Part shown: in pieces, positions 29,427 to 37,950 of the stretch
Layout of the letters: each line of letters opens with the position of its first letter
Numbering within the stretch: position 1 is the first letter of the stretch
Source: Gemmobacter caeruleus
GTDB lineage: Bacteria; Pseudomonadota; Alphaproteobacteria; Rhodobacterales; Rhodobacteraceae
Direction: 5' to 3'
NCBI RefSeq assembly: GCF_008271655.1
Contig: NZ_VKKX01000022.1
Location: 674,271-738,270, forward strand
DNA: 64,000 nucleotides
Position numbers and translations under genes: made by a program
Notes under the pieces: model-generated
The model's input: only the letters and a program-made list of their open reading frames with translations
Database searches by the model: none
What the model was told of the DNA's origin: nothing

Positions 29427-30283
29427 TCCTGTGCGCCGCCCTCGGCACGGCAGAGGCGCAGGACCGGGTCGCCGCGCGCAGCGACGGATTCGTCGGGGCC
29501 TTCGGCTGGCGCGGGTCGGATCCGCAACTGGGCGGCATGTCCGCGCTGGAGATCGGCGCCGATGGCAGCAGCTTTACCGCGCTATCCGACCGGGGCGGCT
29601 GGACGCAGGGCCGGCTGGTGCGCGATGCAGGCGGGCGCATCGTGCGGGTCGAGGCGGCGCCGGTGCGCCTGCTGCGCGGCAAGGGCAAGGCGCCGCTGGC
29701 CGCCGGCCGCAATGACAGCGAGGGCCTGGCCGTGGCCCCCGATGGCAGCGCCTATGTCGCGCTGGAAGGGGTGGCGCGGGTGCTGCATTACCCCCGGCTG
29801 CAAGGCCCGGCAGAAAACCTGCCCCTCGCCCCCGCCTTTCGCAAGATGCGCCGCAATGCCTCGCTCGAGGCGCTGGCAATCGGCCCGGATGGCGCGCTCT
29901 ATACCCTGCCCGAGGGGCGCGAGACGGATCGCGGCCCGATCCCGGTCTATCGCTATCGGGCCGGGCAATGGGATCAGCCCTTTGCCATTCCGCGCCAGGG
30001 AGCCTTTCTGCCGGTCGGCGCCGATTTCGGCCCGGATGGCAAGCTCTATGTGCTGGAACGCCAATTCGCCGGCCTTCTGGGCTTTGCATCGCGCGTGCGC
30101 CGCTTTACCCCCGATGGCGCGGGCGAGACGGTGCTGCAAACGCCACTGGGCCGGCATGACAATCTGGAGGGGCTGGCGGTCTGGCGCGACGGGCCGGGCC
30201 AATTGCGGCTGAGCATGATCGCCGACGACAATTTCCGGTTCTTCCTGCGCACCGAAATCGTGGAATATCGCATTTCCGATTGA
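29399..30283 (+). CDS. Esterase-like activity of phytase family protein
   Basis: A 294-residue exported beta-propeller of the 'esterase-like activity of phytase' (Phytase-like) family. It has a signal peptide (1-20, [12 protein letters not shown]), then [52 protein letters not shown] and a C-terminal DNLEGLAVW, repeating the 'x-x-DG-x-x-Y' blades. Phosphoester or ester hydrolysis is predicted by family only. It starts at 29399, 28 bases inside mepA, and there is a longer, unconvincing frame to 29198. Co-occurrence with mepA suggests an envelope role. Confidence 0.8.
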   Translation: MRLRSLSALILCAALGTAEAQDRVAARSDGFVGAFGWRGSDPQLGGMSALEIGADGSSFTALSDRGGWTQGRLVRDAGGRIVRVEAAPVRLLRGKGKAPLAAGRNDSEGLAVAPDGSAYVALEGVARVLHYPRLQGPAENLPLAPAFRKMRRNASLEALAIGPDGALYTLPEGRETDRGPIPVYRYRAGQWDQPFAIPRQGAFLPVGADFGPDGKLYVLERQFAGLLGFASRVRRFTPDGAGETVLQTPLGRHDNLEGLAVWRDGPGQLRLSMIADDNFRFFLRTEIVEYRISD

Positions 30284-30306
30284 CGCAAGCCCCGGCCGGG
30301 CGTATC

Positions 30307-30329
30307 GGGGCGGCCTTCACGCCCGCCCC
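30307..30329 (+). terminator. GC-rich hairpin after the phytase-like gene
   Basis: GGGGCGG (30307-30313) and CCGCCCC (30323-30329) form a 7-bp perfect stem with a 9-base loop, 24 bases after the stop of the phytase-like gene. There is no T-tract, so it may only attenuate read-through into yhhQ. Confidence 0.35.
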
Positions 30330-30336
30330 GGCGGGC

Positions 30337-30365
30337 CAAGTCTCCGCGACCTTGTAAAAAACGGA
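30337..30365 (+). promoter_or_regulatory. Candidate preQ1-I-like pseudoknot upstream of yhhQ
   Basis: CAAG (30337-30340), loop TCTCCGCGAC and CTTG (30351-30354) form a 4-bp hairpin. It is followed by TAAAAAA and CGGA (30362-30365), which is complementary to TCCG in the loop. This is the layout of a class I preQ1 riboswitch, with the A-rich tail and the second helix overlapping the ribosome-binding site of a queuosine-precursor transporter. The P1 stem is one pair shorter than usual and several consensus bases are absent, so this is a structural resemblance only. Confidence 0.3.
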
Positions 30366-30371
30366 ACAGAC

Positions 30372-30995
30372 ATGTCCAGAACGCTTCTGCCCGGCATCCT
30401 TGCCATGGCGGCGATTGTCGTCGCCTCAAACATCCTTGTTCAATATCTGCTCGGCCCCTGGCTTACCTGGGGGGCCATCACCTATCCGATCGCCTTTCTG
30501 GTGACCGACCTGACCAACCGCCTGCAAGGCGCCGCCGCGGCGCGCAAGGTGGTGATCGTGGGCTTTGTGGTGGGTGTGATCTGCTCGCTCATCGGGTCGC
30601 AGATCATGGGCGAATTCGGCCCGCTGGTCACGCTGCGCGTCGCCATCGGTTCGGGACTTGCCTTCCTGTGCGCGCAACTGACCGATGTTGCCGTGTTCAA
30701 CCGCCTGCGCCAGGGCAGCTGGTGGCGCGCGCCGCTGGTCTCCACGCTGGTGTCTTCGACCCTCGACACGGCGATCTTCTTTTCGGTGGCCTTTGCCGCG
30801 CAACTGGCCTGGATCGACCCCGCCACCGATGTGAGCTGGGCCAATGAGGCCGTGCCGCTGCTGGGGATCGGGGCGGTCGCGCCGCTATGGATCTCGCTCG
30901 CCCTGGCGGACTGGCTGGTGAAGCTGACGCTGGCAGCTGTGGCACTTGTGCCATTCCGGCTTGTTGTCGGAAAATTGACGCTACGCGCGGTGTAA
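30372..30995 (+). CDS. yhhQ: Queuosine precursor transporter (YhhQ/VUT family)
   Basis: A 207-residue inner-membrane protein of the vitamin-uptake-like YhhQ family, which imports preQ0/preQ1 for making queuosine in tRNA. About six hydrophobic segments are seen. The conserved TYPIAFLVTDLTNR (37-50) and DTAIFFSVAF (about 136-145) identify it. It starts at 30372 with a modest CGGAACAGAC ribosome site that may be masked by the pseudoknot upstream. It is 88 bp after the phytase-like gene and followed by the super-Shine-Dalgarno transcript unit. Confidence 0.88.
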   Translation: MSRTLLPGILAMAAIVVASNILVQYLLGPWLTWGAITYPIAFLVTDLTNRLQGAAAARKVVIVGFVVGVICSLIGSQIMGEFGPLVTLRVAIGSGLAFLCAQLTDVAVFNRLRQGSWWRAPLVSTLVSSTLDTAIFFSVAFAAQLAWIDPATDVSWANEAVPLLGIGAVAPLWISLALADWLVKLTLAAVALVPFRLVVGKLTLRAV

Positions 30996-31001
30996 AACCT
31001 T

Positions 31002-31007
31002 TTGACA
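31002..31007 (+). promoter_or_regulatory. Candidate -35 element of the mini-transcript
   Basis: TTGACA, a perfect sigma-70 -35 hexamer, lies 8 bases after the yhhQ stop codon. A -10 would fall around 31024-31032 (ACGCTC or a near variant), which is poorly defined, as is common in alphaproteobacteria. The expected start site near 31035-31040 leaves the whole super-Shine-Dalgarno unit in the transcript. Confidence 0.4.
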
Positions 31008-31065
31008 ATCGCAAAATCTGTGTCACGCTCCAATTATCGGCAACTTTTTGAAAGGAGGTGATCCA

Positions 31066-31122
31066 GTGTCTAGAGTGATATTGGAGAGAGGTGTCGGGAC
31101 AGTCGGGAGGCGCGATATTTAA
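31066..31122 (+). CDS. 18-codon mini-ORF behind super-Shine-Dalgarno
   Basis: A GTG-started ORF (VSRVILERGVGTVGRRDI) positioned seven bases after GGAGG of a maximal ribosome-binding site. The peptide is basic, with four arginines. No downstream gene overlaps it; the terminator at 31192 follows. Whether the peptide matters or only ribosome binding matters is unknown. Nothing I can recall matches this peptide with certainty. Confidence 0.45.
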   Translation: MSRVILERGVGTVGRRDI

Positions 31123-31191
31123 GGGCAACCCCTTGAAATCAAACCTCAAGATTGGGCTTGAAACCTAACTGGCCCATCTCCTTGGAACTCG

Positions 31192-31223
31192 GAAAGGGTC
31201 GCCGCATTGCCGGCGACCCTTTC
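31192..31223 (+). terminator. Strong Rho-independent terminator
   Basis: GAAAGGGTCGCC (31192-31203), an 8-base loop and GGCGACCCTTTC (31212-31223) form a perfect 12-bp stem, followed by TCTTTC. It ends the mini-transcript and separates it from arfB. It is the strongest terminator in the window. Confidence 0.88.
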
Positions 31224-31349
31224 TCTTTCAGCGTCGCCTTAAAATCGCCGGCTTGCGCGCTTAAAATATAAACGCATTATGAACGACTTGGGCTATCGTC
31301 TATTCTCACCCCCCTTCCCCTGCGACGGAAATCCGCTACTGTCGCGCCC

Positions 31350-31769
31350 ATGCTGCGGATCACCGACACCCTCATCATTGCTGACTGGGAACTGAGCGAG
31401 AGCTTTTCGCGCTCGTCCGGCCCGGGCGGGCAGAATGTGAACAAGGTGGAAACCGCGGTGGAATTGCGGTTCGAGGCCGAACGCTCGCCCCATCTTGCCC
31501 CCGGGGTTAAGGCGCGGCTGAAGCGGCTGGCGGGCCGACGCTGGACGCAAGAGGGCGCGATCGTCATCCGGGCCGAGGAAACCCGCAGCCAGGCCCGCAA
31601 TCGCGCCCTGGCCGAGGAACGGCTGGTCGAACTGATCCGCGCCGCCCTTGTGGCGCCCAAGCGCCGGATCCCGACCAAGCCCACGCTGGGCAGCCAACGC
31701 CGACGGCTGGCGGGCAAGTCGGCCCGATCCGAGGTGAAGGCATTGCGCGGAAAGATCGAAGACGAATGA
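31350..31769 (+). CDS. arfB: Alternative ribosome-rescue factor ArfB
   Basis: ArfB (YaeJ) releases peptides from ribosomes stalled at the 3-prime end of truncated mRNAs. The 139-residue protein carries the release-factor GGQ motif in RSSGPGGQNVNKVET (GGQ at 26-28) and a basic C-terminal tail (KRRIPTKPTLGSQRRRLAGK, about 103-122). That tail enters the empty mRNA channel. The last four bases overlap the start of the phosphotransferase gene. Length and motifs are standard. In many bacteria arfB backs up tmRNA. Confidence 0.95.
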   Translation: MLRITDTLIIADWELSESFSRSSGPGGQNVNKVETAVELRFEAERSPHLAPGVKARLKRLAGRRWTQEGAIVIRAEETRSQARNRALAEERLVELIRAALVAPKRRIPTKPTLGSQRRRLAGKSARSEVKALRGKIEDE

Positions 31770-32704
31770 CCGAGGCAGAGCAGGCCGCGTCGCTCTGGGG
31801 CGCGCAGATCACCGCCGAATTGCGCAATCGCGAAAATGCGGTTCATGCCATCCGCCTGCCCGATGGCGCCCGCGCCGCGCTGCGGCTGCACCGGCTGGGC
31901 TATCAGACCGAAGCGGCGATCCGGTCGGAATTGTGGTGGTGCGGCGCGCTGGCCGAGGCCGGGCTTCCGGTGCCCCGCCCCCTGCCCAGCCTGACCGGCG
32001 AGATGCTGCCCCCCCTGCCCGGCGGGCGCGTCGCCTCGGTCGTCAGCTGGATCGACGGCACCGCCTTTGGCGAGGCCGGGCAGCCGCTGGCTGGCAGCAC
32101 CGACGAGAAATGCGCCCGCCACCACCAGCTTGGCCGGCTGCTGGCCGCGCTGCATGACGCGACCGACCGGCTGCACCTGCCCGAGGGCTTTGCCCGCCCC
32201 CGCTGGGATATCGACGGGCTGCTGGGCGAAACGCCGTTCTGGGGCCGGTTCTGGGATCACCCGCTGCTGGATGAAGAAGGCGCGGCCGAGCTACGCCGCG
32301 CCCGCGACTACCTGCGCGAGCGGCTGCAAGATCACGCCACCGAGGCGCCGATCGGCCTGGTTCATGCCGACGTGCTGCGCGAAAACATCCTGCTGACCGG
32401 CGACGGCCCGGCGCTGATCGACTTTGACGACAGCGGCTTTGGCTTCCGGCTCTATGATCTGGGCACCGTCCTGTCGCAGGATTTGTATGAGCCCGACCGC
32501 CCCGCCCTTCAGGCCGCGCTCTGCGATGGTTATGCCAGCCTGCGGCCGCTGGATCGCAATATGGTGCCAGCGTTCACATTGGCGCGGGTTCTGGCCTCGG
32601 TCGGCTGGGCCGCGCCGCGCCTGCCCGCCGATCATCCGGTGCATCGGAGCCATATTGCCCGCGCGCGGATGTGGGCGCGGCATGTCATGTCGGGCGGCGA
32701 CTGA
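31766..32704 (+). CDS. APH-family phosphotransferase
   Basis: A 312-residue kinase-like protein of the aminoglycoside phosphotransferase/choline kinase/homoserine kinase II group. The catalytic loop is IGLVHADVLRENILL (about 194-208; the base is Asp in HAD) and the metal-binding segment is ALIDFDDSGFGFR. It likely phosphorylates a small hydroxylated metabolite; ethanolamine, choline and homoserine-type substrates are all possible. It overlaps arfB by four bases (ATGA), so the two are translationally coupled. Nothing marks it as a resistance gene. Confidence 0.78.
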   Translation: MTEAEQAASLWGAQITAELRNRENAVHAIRLPDGARAALRLHRLGYQTEAAIRSELWWCGALAEAGLPVPRPLPSLTGEMLPPLPGGRVASVVSWIDGTAFGEAGQPLAGSTDEKCARHHQLGRLLAALHDATDRLHLPEGFARPRWDIDGLLGETPFWGRFWDHPLLDEEGAAELRRARDYLRERLQDHATEAPIGLVHADVLRENILLTGDGPALIDFDDSGFGFRLYDLGTVLSQDLYEPDRPALQAALCDGYASLRPLDRNMVPAFTLARVLASVGWAAPRLPADHPVHRSHIARARMWARHVMSGGD

Positions 32705-32787
32705 GGCGACGGGGTTGCGGGAATCTGTTGCCCCACTGGCCCCGGCCCGGTAATGCAACGGCAGCATGACAACCGGATGACCGCAAC

Positions 32788-34263
32788 ATGACTGACCCCC
32801 AGCCGCAGCAGAACCAGTGGAAGACACTCGACAAGGATCTGTCGCGCCTCGTCGTTCTGGAACAGGCCACGGCCTTTCTCTCGCGCCCGCTGATCGCGGT
32901 CGGCGTCGCGCTGGCCTTTGTCGCGATCTGCGCGCTGGCGGCGGCGATGTTCACCGGCGGCGCCCCGAATTCCATGATCATCATCGCCGCCGCCGCCTTT
33001 GGTGCCTATATGGCGCTGAACATCGGCGCCAATGACGTGGCCAACAACATGGGGCCGGCGGTCGGCGCCAATGCGCTGACCATGGGCGGCGCGTTGATCA
33101 TCGCGGCGGTGTTTGAAACCGCCGGGGCACTGATTGCGGGGGGCGATGTCGTCTCCACCATCTCGGGCGGCATCGTCGCGCCCTCGGCCGTGGCCGAACC
33201 GCATGTCTTCATCTGGGCGATGATGGCCGCACTGATCGCGGCCTCGCTCTGGCTCAATCTCGCGACCTGGCTGGGCGCGCCGGTCTCCACCACCCATGCC
33301 ATTGTCGGCGGCGTGATGGGGGCGGGCATCGTCGCGGCGGGGTTTGGCGCGGTCGATTGGGGCAAGATGAGCCAGATCGCGGCCAGCTGGGTGATCTCGC
33401 CCATTCTGGGCGGCGTGGTTGCGGCGGCGTTTCTGGCCTTCATCAAGGGCCGCATCAATGACGTGGAAGACAAGATCAGCGCCGCCCGGTTCTGGGTGCC
33501 GATCCTGATCGGCATCATGGCGGGCACTTTCGCCACCTATCTGTCGATCAAGGGCCTCAAGAAGGTCATCGACGTGTCGATGGGCAGCGCGCTGCTGCTG
33601 GGCCTGGTCATCGGCCTGCTGTCTGTGCTGGCGACCCGCCCGATCATCCGCCGCCAGTCCGAGGGGATGGAGAACCGCAAGAAATCGCTCAAGGCGCTGT
33701 TCGGCATGCCGCTGGTGATCTCGGCCGCACTGCTGTCTTTCGCGCATGGCGCCAATGACGTGGCCAATGCCGTGGGGCCGCTGGCGGCGATCGTGCATGC
33801 CGTGGCCGACGGCGGCACCGCCGAAAAGGTGCAGATCCCGCTTTGGGTGATGCTGATCGGTGCGGGCGGCATTTCCTTTGGCCTCACGCTGTTCGGGCCG
33901 AAACTGATCCGCATGGTGGGGACGGAAATCACCAAGCTCAACCCGATGCGGGCCTATTGCGTGGCGCTGTCGGCGGCGATCACCGTGATCGTGGCAAGCT
34001 GGCTGGGCCTGCCGGTCAGTTCGACCCATATCGCGGTCGGCGCGGTGTTCGGCGTTGGCTTTTATCGCGAATGGAATGCGGAGCGGAAAAGCCGCCGCAG
34101 CGGCATCATCAAGGGCAAGCCCGTGGCCCCCGAGGAACGCGCCCGCCGCAAGCTGGTGCGCCGCGCACATGTGCTGTCGATCGGCGCCGCCTGGGTGATC
34201 ACCGTGCCGCTGACCGCGCTTTTGTCGGCCGGCATCTTCGTCGTGCTGAACTGGCTGGGCTGA
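32788..34263 (+). CDS. Inorganic phosphate transporter, PiT family
   Basis: A 491-residue low-affinity phosphate permease driven by proton or cation symport. It shows the duplicated PiT signature: LNIGANDVANNMGPAVGANA (about 74-93) and HGANDVANAVGPLAA (about 320-334). About ten membrane segments flank a cytoplasmic loop around residues 275-310. The N-terminal 40 residues are hydrophilic, a longer tail than in E. coli PitA. It converges on pncB with only 16 bases between, inside which a 6-bp hairpin sits. Confidence 0.9.
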   Translation: MTDPQPQQNQWKTLDKDLSRLVVLEQATAFLSRPLIAVGVALAFVAICALAAAMFTGGAPNSMIIIAAAAFGAYMALNIGANDVANNMGPAVGANALTMGGALIIAAVFETAGALIAGGDVVSTISGGIVAPSAVAEPHVFIWAMMAALIAASLWLNLATWLGAPVSTTHAIVGGVMGAGIVAAGFGAVDWGKMSQIAASWVISPILGGVVAAAFLAFIKGRINDVEDKISAARFWVPILIGIMAGTFATYLSIKGLKKVIDVSMGSALLLGLVIGLLSVLATRPIIRRQSEGMENRKKSLKALFGMPLVISAALLSFAHGANDVANAVGPLAAIVHAVADGGTAEKVQIPLWVMLIGAGGISFGLTLFGPKLIRMVGTEITKLNPMRAYCVALSAAITVIVASWLGLPVSSTHIAVGAVFGVGFYREWNAERKSRRSGIIKGKPVAPEERARRKLVRRAHVLSIGAAWVITVPLTALLSAGIFVVLNWLG

Positions 34264-34264
34264 G

Positions 34265-34279
34265 CGCGGGTTCCCCGCG
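34265..34279. terminator. Hairpin between convergent pit and pncB
   Basis: CGCGGG-TTC-CCCGCG (34265-34279), a 6-bp perfect stem, fills the whole 16-base gap between the two convergent stop codons. It has no T-tract on either strand, so it is a weak or bidirectional terminator candidate. Confidence 0.4.
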
Positions 34280-35569
34280 TCAGACCACCACCTCTTGCGC
34301 GGCCTGATCGCCCACACCGAAGACGCGCTTGTAGCGCGCCACTTCGTCGGCGGGCCCCATTGCCTTGTTCGGATTGTCCGAGAGCTTGACGGTGGGCCGG
34401 CCATTGGCGCTGATCGCCTTGCAGACCAGACTGAACGGCGCCAGGCGGTCCCCCGCCAGGCCGCGAAAATCGTTGGTCAGCATGGTGCCCCAGCCAAAGG
34501 ACACCTTCACCCGCCCGGCAAAGCGCGCATGCAGTTCCTCGATCTTTTCGACATCCAGCCCGTCGGAAAAGATCACCAGCTTGTTGCGCGGATCCTCGCC
34601 GCGTTCCTGCCACCAGCGGATCGCGATCTCGGCGCCCGTGGCGGGATCGCCGCTGTCGATGCGGATGCCGGTCCATTTGGACAGCCAGTCGGGCGCGCGT
34701 TTCAGAAAGCCTTCGGTGCCATAGGTATCGGGCAGGATGATGCGCAGATTGCCGTCATGTTCCTCGTGCCAGTCGGCCAGAACGCGATAGGGCGCCTCGG
34801 CCAGTTCGGCGTCGCTTTCGGCCAGTGCGGCATAGACCATCGGCAGTTCGTGCGCATTGGTGCCGATCGCCTCGATGTCGCGTTTCATCGCGATGCGGCA
34901 GTTCGAGGTGCCGGTGAAGGCATCGCCCAGCCCCTCTTGCATCGCCTGAACGCACCAGTCCTGCCAGAGGAAACCGTGGCGGCGGCGGGTGCCGAAATCG
35001 GCGATCTTCAGCCCTTCGATCCGGCGCAGCCGTTCGATCTTTTCCCAGAGCCGGCTCATGGCGCGGGCATAGAGGATCTGCAATTCGAATTTGCCCATCC
35101 CCTTCAGCACCGCGCGCGAGCGCAACTCCATCAGCACGGTCAGCGCCGGAATTTCCCAGAGCATGACCTCGGGCCAGCGCCCCTCGAAGGTCAGTTCGAA
35201 CTGGCCGTCGCGTTTTTCCAGGTGGTAGGCGGGCAGGCGCATCTGCTCGAACCATTCCATGAAATCGGGGCGGAACATCTGGCGTTTGCCGTAGAAGGTA
35301 TTGCCGCGCAGCCAGGTGCTTTCGCCCCGCGACAGGCTCAGACCGCGCACATGGTCAAGCTGCTCGCGCAGCTCGCCCTCGTCGATCAGATCGGCCAGCC
35401 GCACCGAATGGCTGCGGTTGATCAGGCTGAAGGCGACGGTCGTGTCGGGCTTGTTGCGAAAGATCGACTGGCACATCAGCAGCTTGTAAAAATCGGTATC
35501 GATAAGCGAACGGACGATCGGGTCGATCTTCCAGTTGTGATTATGCACCCGAGTGGCGATATCAACCAT
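34280..35569 (-). CDS. pncB: Nicotinate phosphoribosyltransferase
   Basis: The 429-residue enzyme turns nicotinate and PRPP into nicotinate mononucleotide for NAD salvage. Family features are DPIVRSLIDTDFYKLLMCQ (16-34), FGTRRRHGF and IGTNAHELPMVYAAL with the histidine that is phosphorylated by ATP. IRIDSGDP and VIFSDGLDVEKI form the phosphate-binding loops. Upstream on the same strand lie a hybrid kinase and pncA, so nicotinamide deamidation and nicotinate use flank a sensor gene. No attenuator was seen. Confidence 0.96.
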   Translation of the reverse strand: MVDIATRVHNHNWKIDPIVRSLIDTDFYKLLMCQSIFRNKPDTTVAFSLINRSHSVRLADLIDEGELREQLDHVRGLSLSRGESTWLRGNTFYGKRQMFRPDFMEWFEQMRLPAYHLEKRDGQFELTFEGRWPEVMLWEIPALTVLMELRSRAVLKGMGKFELQILYARAMSRLWEKIERLRRIEGLKIADFGTRRRHGFLWQDWCVQAMQEGLGDAFTGTSNCRIAMKRDIEAIGTNAHELPMVYAALAESDAELAEAPYRVLADWHEEHDGNLRIILPDTYGTEGFLKRAPDWLSKWTGIRIDSGDPATGAEIAIRWWQERGEDPRNKLVIFSDGLDVEKIEELHARFAGRVKVSFGWGTMLTNDFRGLAGDRLAPFSLVCKAISANGRPTVKLSDNPNKAMGPADEVARYKRVFGVGDQAAQEVVV

Positions 35570-35616
35570 GTTTCCCTCCGCTTTGCACCCTGTCTACGGC
35601 AAAGCGGGGGGCAAGG

Positions 35617-37881
35617 TCAAAAGCCCGCTGCCCTGCCCTGTGGCGCGGCGGGCACAGCCGGGTCTGGCGGGGGCGTGGCGGTGCGCCGCTCCTCCAGCAG
35701 GCGCAAGAGATGGTAAAGTTCGGCCCGCACAAAGGGCTTGGCCAGCGCGCCATCCATGCCGGCCTCGCGAAAGCTGCGCAGATCGTCCTCGCCGCTATAG
35801 GCGGTCAGCGCGAAGATGGTGACCGGCGGGCAGCCCATCTGCGCCTCATGCGCACGGATCGCGCGGGTGGCCTGAACGCCGTCCATGCCGGGCATGGAAA
35901 TATCCATCAGCACCAGATCATAGGCCCCCGCCCGCGCGAGGCGCAGCGCCGCCTCGCCATCGGCGGCCTGATCCAGTTGCGCGACACAGGGGCCGAGCAG
36001 CTTTTCCGCGATCATGCGGTTGGTCCGGTTGTCATCGGCCAGCAGCACCCGCAGCGCGGTAACCGGCGGGGCGACGACGGGTGGCGTGCCTTGCGCGGTG
36101 CCGGGCGCCCGGCGCAGCGGCAGCGTGGCGGTAAAGGTCGTGCCCGCACCGGTCTGCGAGACAAGCGCTATCCGCCCGCCCATCACCCCCATCAATTCGC
36201 GCGAGATGGTCAGGCCCAGCCCGGTGCCGCCAAAGCGGCGCGAAATCGTGCTGTCGGCCTGTGAAAAGCTGTCAAAGATCCGCTCCTGCCGTTCTGACGG
36301 GATGCCGATGCCGGTATCGGTCACCGCAATCGCCATTTCATCATGGTCCTTTCCGGGGCTCACGCTCAGCCGCAGGGTGACGCCGCCCTGTTCGGTGAAC
36401 TTCACCGCATTGCCCAAAAGGTTCAGCACCACCTGCCGCAGCCGCCCGGCATCGCCCAGGAAATCGGGCAGGTTTTCCGGCAGGTCGGCGGTCAGCGCGA
36501 TGCCCTTGGCCCGCGCCGCCGGGCGCATCAGGTCGAGACTGCCCAGCAACAGGTCAGGCAGGGAAAAGCGCCGCTCCTCCAGCACCATCTTGCCGGCCTC
36601 AAGCTTGGTCAGATCCAGCACATCGTTCAGGATGGTCAGCAACGCTCGCCCCGAATCGATGATCGTGCGCGCATAGTGGCGCTGCGCCGGATCGAGCGGG
36701 GTATCCGCCAGCAGCTCGGCCACGCCGATCACCCCGTTCAAGGGCGTCCGAATCTCGTGGCTCATGGTGGCAAGGAATTGCGCCCGCGCCTGGGCCGCCG
36801 CCTCGGCCGTCTGACGCGCGGCGGCCAATTCGGCACGTTGCGCGCGTTCCTCGGTCACGTCACGTTCCAGCGCGATAAACACATCCAGCGCGCCCTCGGC
36901 GGTGAAGACCGGGCTCATGTTGATATCCATCCAGACCCGTCCCCCGGATTTGGTGCGATTTTGCAATTGCACCCGGCAGCTTTGCCCCGCTTCGATCGCC
37001 CGGAGCAGATAGGCCAACGCCTCGGGTGACGTTTCCTCGGCATTGAGCAGATCGCCCGGAAACCGCCCCACGGCCTCGTCGAAACTGTAGCCGGTGATGC
37101 GGGTGAAGGCCGGATTGACCCATTCGATACGGCCATCGGGGCTGGTGAACAGGATGCTGTCGGCGGCGTGGCGCGCGACCAGGGCCAGCCGCTCCGACAG
37201 GCGGGCGGCGCGCAGCAATTCGCTGCGCGACTGGCTGAGCGCGACCTGCTTGTCCAGGAGCGCGCGTTCAAACTGATAGCGTGCGATCTGGCTGCGGCCG
37301 ATGGTGCGGGTGAACAGGATCACCGCATAGGCCAAAATCACCATCGACAGGATCATGAACAGCGATCCGCGATGCGGCGCCACGCGCAGCAGATCCATCA
37401 CCATGACCCCCATCGTCAGGCCATAGACCCAGATCCGCGCCGTTGTCGCCTCGGGGAAGTGGCGGGCGGCGAGGCTGGCATTGGTGACCGCCGACATCAG
37501 AAAGACCGTGGCGAAGAACCGCGCCTCGATCAGCGGAACCCAGCCCCAGCACAACAGGATGCAGGCCGAGATGGTCATGGCCTGCACCGCTGCCGCCACG
37601 CTGGCGCAGAGCCGCAGCCAGGCTGGCAACGCACCGTCGCGCCGCCGCAACACACAGCCGAGCGCCGCGGCCTCGACCCCCTCGCCGGTCAGGACGCACA
37701 GCACCGCCAGCGGGCCGAACCAGGGATTGCCCAGCAGGCTCAGCACCAGGGAGCCGATCAGGGTCATGGTCTGGCGCAGGGCAAAGGCGCGCAACCGGCC
37801 GCGCGCATAGCGGCGCAGCAGCCCGTCGGGGCTGTTCCTCCGCAAGAACTCTGACCGCGCCTCGACGCTGCCTGCTGGCAT
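35617..37881 (-). CDS. Membrane hybrid histidine kinase
   Basis: A 754-residue sensor kinase. The first 190 residues hold about six hydrophobic segments (around 38-55, 58-75, 85-110, 120-140, 148-165, 172-190), a MASE-like membrane sensor of unknown ligand. A PAS domain (about 230-345), HisKA with H375 in MSHEIRTPLNG, and a complete HATPase (LNLLGNAVKFTEQ, DTGIGIPS, GTGLGLTI) follow. A C-terminal receiver has D660 in LMDISMPGMDG. No Hpt is present. It lies between pncA and pncB on the same strand. The signal and partner response regulator are not evident. Confidence 0.87.
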   Translation of the reverse strand: MPAGSVEARSEFLRRNSPDGLLRRYARGRLRAFALRQTMTLIGSLVLSLLGNPWFGPLAVLCVLTGEGVEAAALGCVLRRRDGALPAWLRLCASVAAAVQAMTISACILLCWGWVPLIEARFFATVFLMSAVTNASLAARHFPEATTARIWVYGLTMGVMVMDLLRVAPHRGSLFMILSMVILAYAVILFTRTIGRSQIARYQFERALLDKQVALSQSRSELLRAARLSERLALVARHAADSILFTSPDGRIEWVNPAFTRITGYSFDEAVGRFPGDLLNAEETSPEALAYLLRAIEAGQSCRVQLQNRTKSGGRVWMDINMSPVFTAEGALDVFIALERDVTEERAQRAELAAARQTAEAAAQARAQFLATMSHEIRTPLNGVIGVAELLADTPLDPAQRHYARTIIDSGRALLTILNDVLDLTKLEAGKMVLEERRFSLPDLLLGSLDLMRPAARAKGIALTADLPENLPDFLGDAGRLRQVVLNLLGNAVKFTEQGGVTLRLSVSPGKDHDEMAIAVTDTGIGIPSERQERIFDSFSQADSTISRRFGGTGLGLTISRELMGVMGGRIALVSQTGAGTTFTATLPLRRAPGTAQGTPPVVAPPVTALRVLLADDNRTNRMIAEKLLGPCVAQLDQAADGEAALRLARAGAYDLVLMDISMPGMDGVQATRAIRAHEAQMGCPPVTIFALTAYSGEDDLRSFREAGMDGALAKPFVRAELYHLLRLLEERRTATPPPDPAVPAAPQGRAAGF

Positions 37882-37950
37882 CGCACCCTCGTCCCTCGAC
37901 TCGGGGTGATCCTAGGGGCAATGCCTTAATGAATGCTGACCCGGCGCCGG

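Larger units (their letters stand above)
31035..31223 (+). ncRNA. Short transcript unit with 17-nt anti-16S complement
   Basis: This unit is proposed from the sequence: a promoter at about 31002, then GAAAGGAGGTGATCCAG at 31050-31066. That is a perfect 17-base complement of the conserved 3-prime end of 16S rRNA. It is followed by an 18-codon ORF and a terminator at 31192-31223. CATCTCCTT (31175-31183) can pair with AAGGAGGTG (31052-31060), nine pairs with one G-U, so the ribosome site could be hidden in the full-length RNA. It could be a regulatory RNA, a translated leader, or a riboregulator of ribosomes. The boundaries are approximate. Confidence 0.5.

Noticed and set aside
31050..31066. 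Fragment of a 16S rRNA gene
   Set aside because: Only the complement of the last 17 bases is present, in the mRNA sense, with no flanking rRNA sequence. It is a ribosome-binding site, not an rRNA remnant.
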